A model generated the notes under the pieces. The model was given only the letters and a program-made list of their open reading frames with translations, ran no database searches and was not told the DNA's origin. Made by a program: the position numbers and the translations under genes. Source: Methyloversatilis discipulorum (GTDB lineage Bacteria > Pseudomonadota > Gammaproteobacteria > Burkholderiales > Rhodocyclaceae). From it: a stretch of DNA of 64,000 nt. Positions within the stretch are counted from its first letter, which is position 1; the number at the start of each line of letters is the position of its first letter. The stretch lies in NCBI RefSeq assembly GCF_018780585.1, contig NZ_JADMJL010000016.1:282766-346765 (forward strand), in the 5' to 3' direction. Positions 1 to 9,997 of the stretch are shown here, in pieces.

Positions 1-17
1 CTCAGAGCGGGCCATCG

Positions 18-1010
18 TCAAAGCATTTCCTCGCCACCCTTGCCGCCCATGACGATCTGGCCTTCCTCGGCCAGACGGCGGGCGATCTTCAGGATTTCCT
101 TCTGTTCGGCCTCGACTTCCGACAGCTTCACCGGACCGCGACCTTCGAGGTCTTCGCGCAGCGCCTCGGCGGCGCGCGAGGACATGTTCTTGAATATCTT
201 CTCGCGCAACTCCGGCGAGGCACCCTTGAGCGACAGCACCAGCTGATCGCCGCTGACTTCGCGCAGCAGCGTCTGGATGCCGCGGTCGTCGATGTCCAGC
301 AGGTTCTCGAACACGAACATTTCGTCGACGATCTTCTGCGCCAGATCGGCGTCGTATTCCTTCACCGCATCGAGGATGGCCGACTCGTTGGCGCTGCCGA
401 CGAAGCCGAGGATTTCCGCGGTGGCCTTGATGCCGCCCAGCGTCGTCTTCTTCATCTTGGCCGAACCCGACAGCACGCGCGACATCGCTTCGTTCAACTC
501 GCGCAGCGCGACCGGCTGCACGCCGTCCAGCGTGGCGATGCGCAGCACGACGTCGTTGCGCAGCCGCTCCACGAAGAGCTTGAGCACTTCGGCCGCCTGG
601 TCGAATTCCAGGTGGGTCAGGATGGTGGCGATGATCTGCGGGTGCTCGTTCTTGATCAGGTTGGCGATGGTGGCGGCATCGAGCCACTTCAGGCCCTCGA
701 TGCCGGCGGTGTCGGAGTCGTTCAGGATGCGCGACAGCAGGTGACCGGCGCGTTCCTCGCCCAGCGCCTTGGTGAGCATGTTGCGGATCAGCGTCTCGTC
801 GGCCGACACGCGGCTGCCGGCGGCGGTCGCCTCGTCGAACAGGTCGAGCACGGCCTGCACCTTCTCACGCGGCACGTTCTTCAGTCCGGCCATCGCAGTG
901 CCGATCTTCTGCACCTCTCGCGGGCCGAGGTGGCGCAGCACCTCGGCGGCGGCGTCCTCGCCCAGCGTCACCAGCAGCAGGGCACTGCGTTCGATTCCAT
1001 CGTCATTCAT
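18..1010 (-). CDS. fliG: flagellar motor switch protein FliG
   Basis: FliG is the rotor protein that joins the MS ring (FliF) to the C-ring and receives torque from the stator in the cytoplasm. The 330-aa product is full length for the family. It shows the N-terminal FliF-binding region, the middle domain with the EHPQ motif near residue 123 (NEHPQIIATIL), and a C-terminal domain with the charged torque helix near DDRGIQTLLREV. The start overlaps the end of fliF by 8 bases, so the two are translationally coupled. An ATG just after its stop (minus strand, positions 15-13, reading MARSE) is probably the start of fliH, cut by the window edge. Recognition is by sequence family and order. Confidence 0.97.
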   Translation of the reverse strand: MNDDGIERSALLLVTLGEDAAAEVLRHLGPREVQKIGTAMAGLKNVPREKVQAVLDLFDEATAAGSRVSADETLIRNMLTKALGEERAGHLLSRILNDSDTAGIEGLKWLDAATIANLIKNEHPQIIATILTHLEFDQAAEVLKLFVERLRNDVVLRIATLDGVQPVALRELNEAMSRVLSGSAKMKKTTLGGIKATAEILGFVGSANESAILDAVKEYDADLAQKIVDEMFVFENLLDIDDRGIQTLLREVSGDQLVLSLKGASPELREKIFKNMSSRAAEALREDLEGRGPVKLSEVEAEQKEILKIARRLAEEGQIVMGGKGGEEML

Positions 1011-2727
1011 CGCCGCTCACCCAGTGCTTGATCACTTCGGCCACCGCCTTCGGATCGTTCTTCGCGAATTCGCGCGCCGATTCGAGCTTCGTTTCGAAGT
1101 CGAGCTGGGCCCGCGCTTCCGGAGACATTTCGATCTGCGCCGCCGAGCCGCCGGCCAGAGCGCCCGGGATGGGCTGGCCGTTCTCGTCGAGTGTCACGTC
1201 GCGAACTTCCGGCTCGTTCTCGTCCGCTTCTGCCGGCGTGGTCAGATTGCGCACCAGCGGGCGCAGCACGCCGAGCAGCAGGTAGGCGGCGACGCCAGCG
1301 ACCAGCAGATACTTCAGCAGTTCGCGCGCGAAGCCCATGGTTTCCGGGTCTTTCCACAGCGGCGTTTCGGGCGCTGCATCGACCACTTCGGTGAAAGGCG
1401 CGGAGGCGACATTGATCGTGTCGCCACGACCTTCGTTGAAGCCCATCGCCTCACGCGTCAGCGCGGTGATGCGCTGGATCTCCTCCTCGTTCAACGGCAC
1501 CTGTACCACCTTGCCGTCCTTGTCGGTCTCGGTCTTGTGGTTCACCAGCACCGCCACCGACAGCCGCTTGATCTGGCCGACCGACTGGCGGACGTGCTGC
1601 ACCGTCTTGTCGAGCTCGTAATTGGTGGTCGAATCCTTGCGCGTATTGATCGGCAGCATTGCCGGCTGGCCGTTGGCGCCTTCGACCGCCGGCGTGCCCG
1701 GCGCGGGCGGCGTGGTGACCGGCGCGGTGGCCGGTGTCGGCGGCTGGTTGGTCAGCGCGCCCGGCACGCCGGCGGCATTCGGCTGATTGGTTTCCGACTC
1801 GCTGAGCTGCTGGCTGCGAATGGCCGCGTTCGGCGTCGGGTTGGGTTTGTAGGTTTCCGCCGTCTGTTCGGCCTGGTTGAAGTCGATGTCGGCCGCCGTC
1901 TGCACGCGGTAATTGCCGCGGCCGACCAGCGGTTCGAGGATGCCTTCGATACGCCGTACGGTGGCTGCCTCGATCTCGCTCACATACTTCAGCTGAGTCG
2001 GGTTCAGCGACGCGTTGTCCTTGGCATCGCGGTTGTTCGACAGCAGATTGCCGTTCTGGTCCAGTACCGACACGCTGGTCGGCTGCAGCTGTGGCACGCT
2101 GGAAGCGACCAGATGCACGATGCCGCCAACCTGTTCCGGCGTCAGCGTGCGGCCGCCCAGAAGACTGACCACGACCGATGCCGACGGCTTCTGATCGTCG
2201 CGCAGGAAGGCGCTCTGTTTCGGGATGGCGAGATGCACGCGTGCGCCATCGACCGCAGCCAGCGTACCGATGGTGCGCGCCAGCTCGCCTTCGAGTGCGC
2301 GCTGGTAGGTCACCTGTTCGGAAAACTGCGACTGGCCCAGCTTCTGGCTTTCCATCAGCTCGAAACCGACCGAACCGCCGCGCGGCAGACCCTGCGCGGC
2401 CAGCTTCAGGCGGGTGTCGTGGACGAACTGCGACGGCACCAGGATGGCGTGGCCACCCTCGGAGAACTTGTAGGGCACGTTGCCCTGCTGCAGCGCGGCG
2501 ACGATGGCGCCGCCGTCCTTGTCGTTGATATTGGAGAACAGCACCTCGTAGTCGGGCGTGCGGCTCCACAGCATCAGCCCGACCAGCAGCGCGATGGCCA
2601 TCGCCAGCCCGCCGGCCAGCGCCATCTTCTTCTGCATCGGCATTTCGGCCAGCCGTTGCTGGGCCAGTGCCAGCGGCGTAGCCGGCGAGGCGGGGGCGGC
2701 GTTCGGATCGAGTACGGCGTCGGCCAT
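1003..2727 (-). CDS. fliF: flagellar MS-ring protein FliF
   Basis: FliF forms the inner-membrane MS ring on which the flagellar motor and export gate are built. The 574-aa product has a first membrane segment at about residues 36-54, a large periplasmic region with a YscJ/FliF fold, a Pro/Thr/Ala-rich linker, a second membrane segment at about 469-488 and a charged cytoplasmic tail of some 85 residues that binds FliG. The open frame extends upstream to 2865, but the ATG at 2727 (MADAVL) is chosen because the upstream residues are low-complexity Arg-rich sequence without family similarity. It is followed directly by fliG. It is divergent from flrB across a 197-bp gap. Confidence 0.96.
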   Translation of the reverse strand: MADAVLDPNAAPASPATPLALAQQRLAEMPMQKKMALAGGLAMAIALLVGLMLWSRTPDYEVLFSNINDKDGGAIVAALQQGNVPYKFSEGGHAILVPSQFVHDTRLKLAAQGLPRGGSVGFELMESQKLGQSQFSEQVTYQRALEGELARTIGTLAAVDGARVHLAIPKQSAFLRDDQKPSASVVVSLLGGRTLTPEQVGGIVHLVASSVPQLQPTSVSVLDQNGNLLSNNRDAKDNASLNPTQLKYVSEIEAATVRRIEGILEPLVGRGNYRVQTAADIDFNQAEQTAETYKPNPTPNAAIRSQQLSESETNQPNAAGVPGALTNQPPTPATAPVTTPPAPGTPAVEGANGQPAMLPINTRKDSTTNYELDKTVQHVRQSVGQIKRLSVAVLVNHKTETDKDGKVVQVPLNEEEIQRITALTREAMGFNEGRGDTINVASAPFTEVVDAAPETPLWKDPETMGFARELLKYLLVAGVAAYLLLGVLRPLVRNLTTPAEADENEPEVRDVTLDENGQPIPGALAGGSAAQIEMSPEARAQLDFETKLESAREFAKNDPKAVAEVIKHWVSGDE

Positions 2728-2869
2728 GGTTCGTCTCTTGCAAGTTGCTCGAATGCCGGGTGTCGACGTACCGACACACCATCGAGGATGGGACGGATTC
2801 TCTGCCCCCCTCGCGCGTGGCGTTCCATGAATAAGGCGGGTTTTTGGCCGGCTGATTCCCGCCAATCCG

Positions 2870-2885
2870 TGGCTTGACGCTTGCT
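2870..2885 (+). promoter_or_regulatory. sigma-54 promoter of flrBC
   Basis: TGGCTTGACGCTTGCT matches the sigma-54 consensus TGGCACGNNNNTTGCW at all but two fixed positions, with the invariant GG and GC at the right spacing. It lies 40 bp before the flrB ATG. In Vibrio and Pseudomonas the homologous flrBC/fleSR operon is sigma-54 dependent, which fits. Confidence 0.75.
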
Positions 2886-2924
2886 ACGCTGGCACCGTCG
2901 ATCAATTCACTGTCTACGACACGC

Positions 2925-4129
2925 ATGTCAGAGCCGTCCGCCAGCGCCGCCGAACCGGCCCGCATCGCCCCCGAGGAGGCGGCGCGGCTGGCGGAAGCTT
3001 TCCGTCTGTTCAATGCCGCTTCGGCCGAACTGACCGAGGCCTATGGCGCGCTGGAAAAGCAGGTCGCCAGCCTGACCGAGGAGCTGGCGCAGGCCAACGG
3101 CGAACTGCGCCGTCAGTACGAGGAAAAGGCGCGCCTGACCGATCGGTTGAGCACGCTGCTGAACCAGCTGCCGGCCGGCGTGGTCGTGGTGGATGGTGCG
3201 GGTGCGATCGAACAGGCCAATCCGGCCGCACTGGACATGGTGGGCGCGCGCGCAGGTGCGGGTTGGGACAGCAGTGCCGCCCGGCTGCAGCCGTCGGACG
3301 CACCGGCCGAATGGGACTGCGTCGGCACCGACGGACAGGCTCGTCGGCTGTCGATGAGCGAGGCGCGGCTGGCCGGCGAGGATGCACGCATCGTGCTGCT
3401 GCACGACATGACGCGCCAGCACGCGCTGAAGATCGCCGCCGCGCGCAATGAGCGGCTGGCGGCGATGGGCGAGATGGCCGCCTCGCTGGCGCACCAGTTG
3501 CGCACGCCGCTGGCGGCGGCGACCTTGTACGTGGGTACGCTGATTTCGCGCGACATGGCGCCGGACGACGTCAAGTCGATCGCCTCGCGCGCGCAGGGCC
3601 GGCTGCGGCATCTCGAACGGCTGATCCGCGACACGCTGATGTTCGCGCGCGGCGAGGTGCTGGGCCGCGAAGCGATCGATGTGGCAGCGCTGGTCGACGA
3701 ACTGCAGCACACGGTCGAGCCGGTGGCGCGCCAGGCCGGTGTGCGGCTGACGGTGGAGACGGCGTCAGGCAGCGTGTCCGGCGACCGCAAGGCGGTGGCC
3801 AGTGCGCTGGTGAGCCTGCTCGAAAACGCGGTGCAGGCTTGCGCCGACGGCGGCGAGGTGGCGCTGGCGGTCGAGGCGACCGAGGGCAGCGTCAGTTTCG
3901 TCGTGCGTGACAACGGTCGCGGCATCCCGCGCGAGATACAGGAAAGATTGTTCGAACCCTTCTTCACCACGCGGGAAGAGGGGACCGGGCTGGGGCTGGC
4001 GATCGCACGCGGCGTGGCGCGCGTGCACGGCGGCGACATCGAATGCGAGTCCGCGCCGGGCGCGGGCAGCCGTTTCACCTTGCGCCTGCCTGCGCAGACG
4101 CCTGAAGACGTAGTGCTGGAGAACGGGCA

Positions 4130-4133
<4 letters not shown>
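2925..4133 (+). CDS. flrB: flagellar sensor histidine kinase FlrB/FleS
   Basis: This soluble histidine kinase should phosphorylate the FlrC-type activator encoded next to it, to switch on middle flagellar genes. The 402-aa product has an N-terminal coiled coil (about 35-75), a PAS-like domain (about 75-165), a HisKA domain with the phospho-accepting His190 in AHQLRTPL, and an ATPase domain with the N box (LLENAVQAC), G1 (DNGRGIP) and G2 (GTGLGLAI). No membrane segment is seen. The start at 2925 (MSEPSAS) is preferred over the frame start at 2874, because the latter lies inside the sigma-54 promoter. Its stop overlaps the flrC start in ATGA. Confidence 0.92.
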
Positions 4134-5536
<1,403 letters not shown>

Positions 5537-5555
5537 GTCGAGCGCTTCGCCTGCT

Positions 5556-5571
5556 TGGCCCGGTTATTGCA
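5556..5571 (+). promoter_or_regulatory. sigma-54 promoter of fliE
   Basis: TGGCCCGGTTATTGCA matches the sigma-54 consensus TGGCACGNNNNTTGCW at every fixed position but one. It sits 92 bp before the fliE ATG and just after flrC, leaving room for a leader. Confidence 0.85.
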
Positions 5572-5663
5572 AGGAAATGGCTGAACAGGTCATGAACGCC
5601 GAAATTGCCCCGGCGGGCAGTCCGTAACCGGCATTTTTTGCCGGCGGGCACAGGAGAAACTGC

Positions 5664-5987
5664 ATGAACACCAGCCTCAACCAGATGATTACCGAGCTGC
5701 GCTCGACCGCGCAGACCGCGGCGAACAAGCCGGTCGGCAAGGTCGATGCGGCGTCCGGCGGCGCCGACTTCGGCGAGGCGCTGAAGAACGCGATCGAACA
5801 GGTCAATGCGGCGCAGCAGGAAGCGCAGAAAATGTCGGAAGGCTTCATCACCGGCAGCAATACCGAAGCCAACCTGCAGGACGTGATGATCGCGTCGCAG
5901 AAGGCCAGCCTGTCCTTCCAGCAGATGGTGCAGGTGCGCAACAAGCTGGTGAATGCCTACCAGGACATCATGAACATGAGCGTCTGA
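5664..5987 (+). CDS. fliE: flagellar hook-basal body protein FliE
   Basis: FliE links the MS ring to the proximal rod and is among the first exported flagellar proteins. The 107-aa product has the usual size and the typical C-terminal helix (SFQQMVQVRNKLVNAYQDIM). A ribosome-binding site (CAGGAG) precedes the ATG by 7 nt. It stands alone between a sigma-54 promoter and a strong terminator, while fliF and fliG, often in the same operon elsewhere, lie on the other strand. Confidence 0.96.
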   Translation: MNTSLNQMITELRSTAQTAANKPVGKVDAASGGADFGEALKNAIEQVNAAQQEAQKMSEGFITGSNTEANLQDVMIASQKASLSFQQMVQVRNKLVNAYQDIMNMSV

Positions 5988-6014
5988 GCGCCGAGGCGCA
6001 CGACGTCGACAGGG

Positions 6015-6039
6015 ACCGGCCGCAAGGCCGGTTTTTTTT
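6015..6039 (+). terminator. rho-independent terminator of fliE
   Basis: The 7-bp perfect stem ACCGGCC/GGCCGGT with loop GCAA is followed by eight T. It is placed 27 bp after the fliE stop. Confidence 0.9.
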
Positions 6040-6321
6040 CGCCCGGCTTGCGCCGGCACTCTCCTGCAATTGACAACAGTTCTCGTTTGAACGAAGCTCA
6101 TCGAACCTGAGTGTCGGTTCTTCGCGCCGGCCGGGGTATTCCGGAACGACGCAACCGCATTGCCGTTCCGACCGCAGTTCCGCCAGCCCGTCGGCGTCCG
6201 CCGCCCCGCAAGCCTCCGCGTCCATCCGTCGCCAGCCGCGCTCGCCCTGGAGCCGCGTTGCCAGCCTCTTCGTCCTTCGTCGGTGGTGCACGCACCACCG
6301 ATCCGATTGCAGAGGTATCCG
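6040..6321. other. intergenic region, no gene seen
   Basis: This stretch between the fliE terminator and the PEP-CTERM gene carries an open plus frame from 6160 that continues into the next gene. Its residues are Pro/Arg-rich and unlike a signal peptide, so it is treated as leader. AGAGG at 6311-6315 is the ribosome-binding site for the ATG at 6322. Confidence 0.5.
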
Positions 6322-7119
6322 ATGTCAGTACCGATCAACGTGACGCTGCCGGCCGTTCGCGTGCTGCGGCGCACTGCCGCATGCAGCCTGATTGCGCTGT
6401 GCATGGCGGCACCGGCGTCCGCCGGCCACTTCCCGATGTACGCCGCCTGGGCACAGCCGGACGGGCCGGGCAGCGCCATCACGCTGACCTACAGTTTCAG
6501 CAATCTGCTCGACGGCAGTCTGCTCGACGGCGCGACCGGCGCGCCGCTGCCCGTGTCGCTGTTGCGCAGCGCGTTCGAACTGGCGCTGTGGGACTACGCC
6601 GCGGTACTGCCCATCCATTTCGTAGAGGTGAACGACGGCGGACCGCTGCCGGAAACCGGTGAGTACGACCCGACCGGGCTGGCCGACATCCGCGTCGGAC
6701 AGGTGGCGCACATCGCCGACGCGAATGCCTATGCCTATTTCCCGTTCTCGCCGGACAGCGGTCTGGCCGGCGATATCGTGTTCAATGCCGGACGCTTCGG
6801 CAATGACTGGACGCCGCTCTGGTTCTACGCGGTCGCCCAGCACGAGCTGGGTCATTCGCTCGGCATGGGGCACTACGTCAACGACGATCCGGTCACGGTC
6901 GGACCCGCTGCATTGCTGTCTTACGAAGGTCCGGTTTTCCCGCTCGACGCGGCCACTCGCGCTGCGCTGCAGGGTGTGTATGGCGCAGGCGTCGGTTCGG
7001 TGACGCCGCTGTCGCCGGTGCCGGAGCCGGGCGCTGCGGCGCTCATGCTCGCCGGCCTGATCGTGTTGCGCGCGAGGACGCAGCGTCGCACATCGCGGGG
7101 GAGCGGACGTCATGGCTGA
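6322..7119 (+). CDS. PEP-CTERM sorted matrixin-like metalloprotease
   Basis: A secreted zinc-metalloprotease-like protein of 265 aa. A signal peptide ends near ASA-G (residue 34). The metzincin zinc motif HELGHSLGMGH lies at 174-184, with all three His present. The C-terminus carries the PEP-CTERM signal: VPEP at 233-236, a hydrophobic segment and an Arg-rich tail. In this class the tail is cut by an exosortase; no exosortase gene is in the window. The start at 6322 is chosen because AGAGG lies 6 nt upstream and a signal peptide follows. The next gene overlaps it by 8 bases and encodes a second protein of the same general type. Substrate is unknown. Confidence 0.85.
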   Translation: MSVPINVTLPAVRVLRRTAACSLIALCMAAPASAGHFPMYAAWAQPDGPGSAITLTYSFSNLLDGSLLDGATGAPLPVSLLRSAFELALWDYAAVLPIHFVEVNDGGPLPETGEYDPTGLADIRVGQVAHIADANAYAYFPFSPDSGLAGDIVFNAGRFGNDWTPLWFYAVAQHELGHSLGMGHYVNDDPVTVGPAALLSYEGPVFPLDAATRAALQGVYGAGVGSVTPLSPVPEPGAAALMLAGLIVLRARTQRRTSRGSGRHG

Positions 7120-8068
7120 ACGTGCATGCAGAGTTCACCGGCGGAGCGCTCGCATGGCGCTCGCCCTGGCGCTGTCCGCCGGCGTTCCGAATGCCGTGTC
7201 GGCACTGCAGATCGAGTTCGACTACCGCTACGACACGCGCGGCTTCTTCACCGATCTGGCGACCGGCGAGCCGCTGGCCGAGCGTCGCGCACTGCTCGAC
7301 CTTGCCGCGTCGTTCTACGGTGGTTTCACCGACACGCTGACTGCCATCGCACCCGGAGCGGGTGACAACTGGTCGGTGTCCTTCGTGCATCCCAGCCTCG
7401 GCGGCCCGGGCGTGACGCTGGTGAACGAAACGATCGCCGCCGACACGCTGCGCATCTACGTCGGCGGCTCGCCGAGTGCGCCCGGCGTGCTCGGTTTCGC
7501 CGGCACCGGATCAAACCTGCAGGCCAGCGGTGACGCGGCTTTCGTCGATGCAGTGATGACACGTGGGCAGGCCGGCGTGGCGCAGGGGACCGACTACGCC
7601 ACCTGGGGCGGCTATATCTGGTTCAACGCCAGCAACGACTGGTACTTTGGCGCGGACGCCGGCGGTCTGACTGCCGGTCGGCCCGATTTCCTGACCACTG
7701 CGACGCACGAGATCGGACACATCCTCGGCTTTGGCGAGGCTGACTCCTGGTACGCCAATGTCGATCCGGACAGCGGACTGTTCGTCGGTGCGAACGCGGT
7801 CGTGGCCTACGGCGGTGGCGTGCCGCTGGACCGCTACGGCAGCCACTGGGCCGAAGGTACGTACAGCCTGCGCGACGGCGTGCTGCAGGAAACGATGATG
7901 GATCCGAGCACGCCTGCCGGTGAGCGCCAGCTGCCGACTGCGCTCGACTATGCCGGTTTCGCCGACATCGGCTGGCAGGTGTCGGCGGTGCCGGAGCCGG
8001 CCGGCTGGGCGCTGCTGCTGAGCGGTGTCGGCATCGTCGCGGTCGTGCGGCGACGTCGGCCTGCCTGA
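7112..8068 (+). CDS. PEP-CTERM metalloprotease-like protein with HExxHxxGF motif
   Basis: A 318-aa secreted protein with an Arg-rich N-terminus followed by a short hydrophobic signal segment (about 15-31). A zinc-binding motif HEIGHILGFGEAD lies at 199-211, a possible distal third ligand His245 in GSHW, a Met-turn-like TMMDP at 261-265 and a C-terminal PEP-CTERM signal with VPEP at 293-296. The position of the third His in matrixins holds Glu209 here, so the protein is not a plain matrixin. A distal third His would resemble leishmanolysin-type metzincins (inference). It overlaps the upstream protease gene by 8 bases, so the two are coupled. Met15 is an alternative start. Confidence 0.8.
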   Translation: MAERACRVHRRSARMALALALSAGVPNAVSALQIEFDYRYDTRGFFTDLATGEPLAERRALLDLAASFYGGFTDTLTAIAPGAGDNWSVSFVHPSLGGPGVTLVNETIAADTLRIYVGGSPSAPGVLGFAGTGSNLQASGDAAFVDAVMTRGQAGVAQGTDYATWGGYIWFNASNDWYFGADAGGLTAGRPDFLTTATHEIGHILGFGEADSWYANVDPDSGLFVGANAVVAYGGGVPLDRYGSHWAEGTYSLRDGVLQETMMDPSTPAGERQLPTALDYAGFADIGWQVSAVPEPAGWALLLSGVGIVAVVRRRRPA

Positions 8069-8156
8069 AGCCGGGCGCAGGTGAGCGGACGCGGGCGTTG
8101 CTCTCATCCGGCACGCAGGTGCGGCGTTACACTGACCGCCGGAGGAAACGTCCATC

Positions 8157-9512
8157 ATGAAAATCCGCTTTCTCGGCGCGGCCGGTACGGTCACCGGTTC
8201 GCGCTACCTGCTGACGCATGGCGGTCATCGCCTGCTCGTCGACTGCGGCCTGTTCCAGGGCGTGAAGAACATCCGCAGTCGCAACTGGAAGCCCTTTCCG
8301 ATCGCGCCGCGCGATATCGAGGCGGTGGTGCTGACGCATGCCCACCTCGATCATTCCGGCTTCCTGCCACGACTGATGCGAGAGGGCTTTCGCGGCCCGG
8401 TATGGTCGACTTCGGCCACCCGCGAACTGGTCGACATCCTGCTCGAAGACAGCGCCCATCTGCAGGAGGAGGACGCCCGTCACGCCAACCGCTACGGCTA
8501 CAGCAAGCACCACCCGGCGGAGCCGCTTTACACCTCGGACGACGCGCGGCAGGTGATGAAACAGTTCCGCAGCGCGGGTTTCGACGAGCCGGTGGAGATC
8601 GGGCCCTTCCGTATCACCTTCACGCGCGCCGGCCACATTCTCGGTGCGGCCAGCGTGCGCGTCGACTGCGCCGGTCGCAGCATCACGTTCAGCGGCGATC
8701 TCGGGCGTCCGGACGATCCGGTCATGCACGCGCCGGACCGTCTCGCCGCCACCGACTGGCTGGTGCTCGAATCGACCTATGGCGACCGCCTGCACCCGGA
8801 CGAAGATCCGTACGAAACGCTGGCCGGCATCGTGAACCGCACCGCTGCGCGCGGCGGTACCGTGCTGCTGCCTTCGTTCGCGGTCGGTCGTTCGCAGGCG
8901 CTGATGTACCTGCTGTCGCGCCTGATGGACGAACACCGCATCCCCGAACTTCCGGTCTTTCTCGACAGCCCGATGGCGATCGACGTGACCGGCGTGTTCC
9001 GTCACTTCCGCAGCGAGCATCGGCTGACCCAGGATGCCTGCGACCGGCTGCATGCCATGGTCACCTACACGCGCTCGCCGGAGGAGTCGGAAGCGCTGGC
9101 GTCCAACCGCTACCCGAAGATCATCATCGCCGGCGCCGGCATGCTCAACGGCGGCCGCATCCTGCACCACCTGATCGCCTTCGGAGCCGACCCGCGAAAT
9201 GCGGTGGTGATCGCCGGTTACCAGGCCGAAGGCACGCGTGGCGACGCGCTGCTCAAGGGCAAGCGCAGCCTGCGCATCTTCGGTCGCGATGTACCGATAG
9301 CCTGCGAGGTGGCGCAGGTCGAAGGCCTGTCGGCGCATGCCGACTGGAAGGAAATACTCGAGTGGCTGCGTCCGGTCGATCGCGCCCCGCAGTGCGTGTT
9401 CGTCACGCACGGCGAGCCGGTCGCCGCCGACAGCCTGCGGCAGAAGCTCGAGCACGAACTCGCCTGGTCGGCGCAGGTCCCGGAGCAGGACGAAGAGTTC
9501 GACCTTGACTGA
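8157..9512 (+). CDS. metallo-beta-lactamase fold beta-CASP RNA hydrolase
   Basis: A 451-aa protein of the CPSF/YSH1-like family of metal-dependent RNA nucleases. The MBL metal motif HAHLDHSG lies at 61-68, preceded by LLVDCGLFQG. Later family blocks are visible: FSGDLGRPDDPVM, the beta-CASP region (PVFLDSPMA) and the C-terminal LSAHADW. It is cytosolic, with no signal peptide. A strong ribosome-binding site (GGAGG) sits a few bases before the ATG. The bacterial members are thought to process or degrade RNA; the exact substrate cannot be told from sequence. It runs convergent with the response-regulator gene that follows. Confidence 0.9.
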   Translation: MKIRFLGAAGTVTGSRYLLTHGGHRLLVDCGLFQGVKNIRSRNWKPFPIAPRDIEAVVLTHAHLDHSGFLPRLMREGFRGPVWSTSATRELVDILLEDSAHLQEEDARHANRYGYSKHHPAEPLYTSDDARQVMKQFRSAGFDEPVEIGPFRITFTRAGHILGAASVRVDCAGRSITFSGDLGRPDDPVMHAPDRLAATDWLVLESTYGDRLHPDEDPYETLAGIVNRTAARGGTVLLPSFAVGRSQALMYLLSRLMDEHRIPELPVFLDSPMAIDVTGVFRHFRSEHRLTQDACDRLHAMVTYTRSPEESEALASNRYPKIIIAGAGMLNGGRILHHLIAFGADPRNAVVIAGYQAEGTRGDALLKGKRSLRIFGRDVPIACEVAQVEGLSAHADWKEILEWLRPVDRAPQCVFVTHGEPVAADSLRQKLEHELAWSAQVPEQDEEFDLD

Positions 9513-9553
9513 ACAGATGCCCGTCGGCCGAGATTGGAGCCTTGCCGCGGTGC

Positions 9554-9997
9554 TCAGAGCACCGGCGGCGGTTCGTTGATCAGCGCCCAGAACACGCCCA
9601 TCTGCGTCACCGTGCGCGAGAACTGATCGAAATCGACCGGCTTCACGACATAGGCGTTGATGCCCAGGCTGTAGCAGCGACGCAGGTCGGGGTCTTCCTT
9701 CGATGAACTCATGATGATGACGGGCAGCGCACGCATGTCTTCGTCGGCGCGCAGTTCGGTCAGCATTTCGATGCCGTCCATGCGCGGCATGTGCAGGTCC
9801 AGCAGCACGAAAAGCGGCACCTCGCCGCTGCGGTCGGCGTAGCTGCCGCGCTTGTAGAGGTAGTCCAGCCCTTCCGCACCGTCGCGTACGACGACGATCT
9901 CGTTCGCCAGATTCAGCACGCGCAGGCCGAGCAGCATCAGTTCGACGTCATTGTCGTTGTCATCGACGACAAGGATTTCACGCAAGTGCAGCGACAT
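9554..9997 (-). CDS. stand-alone Rcp1-like response regulator
   Basis: A single receiver domain of 147 aa with no output domain. The acidic pocket is in VDDNDND (residues 11-17), the phospho-acceptor is Asp67 in LLDLHMPRMDG, the Thr/Ser position is MSSS and the conserved Lys is in VVKPVD. This subfamily usually pairs with phytochrome-like or ethylene-receptor-like kinases. The ATG at 9997 is chosen because upstream frame residues are Pro/Arg-rich and lie inside the kinase gene. It overlaps the 3' end of that kinase gene by 20 bases, so the two are almost certainly one operon. It presumably acts through protein-protein contact. Confidence 0.9.
   Translation of the reverse strand: MSLHLREILVVDDNDNDVELMLLGLRVLNLANEIVVVRDGAEGLDYLYKRGSYADRSGEVPLFVLLDLHMPRMDGIEMLTELRADEDMRALPVIIMSSSKEDPDLRRCYSLGINAYVVKPVDFDQFSRTVTQMGVFWALINEPPPVL

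Noticed and set aside
769-2877. Plus-strand open frame of 702 codons
   Set aside because: Antisense to fliG and fliF, which are unmistakable.
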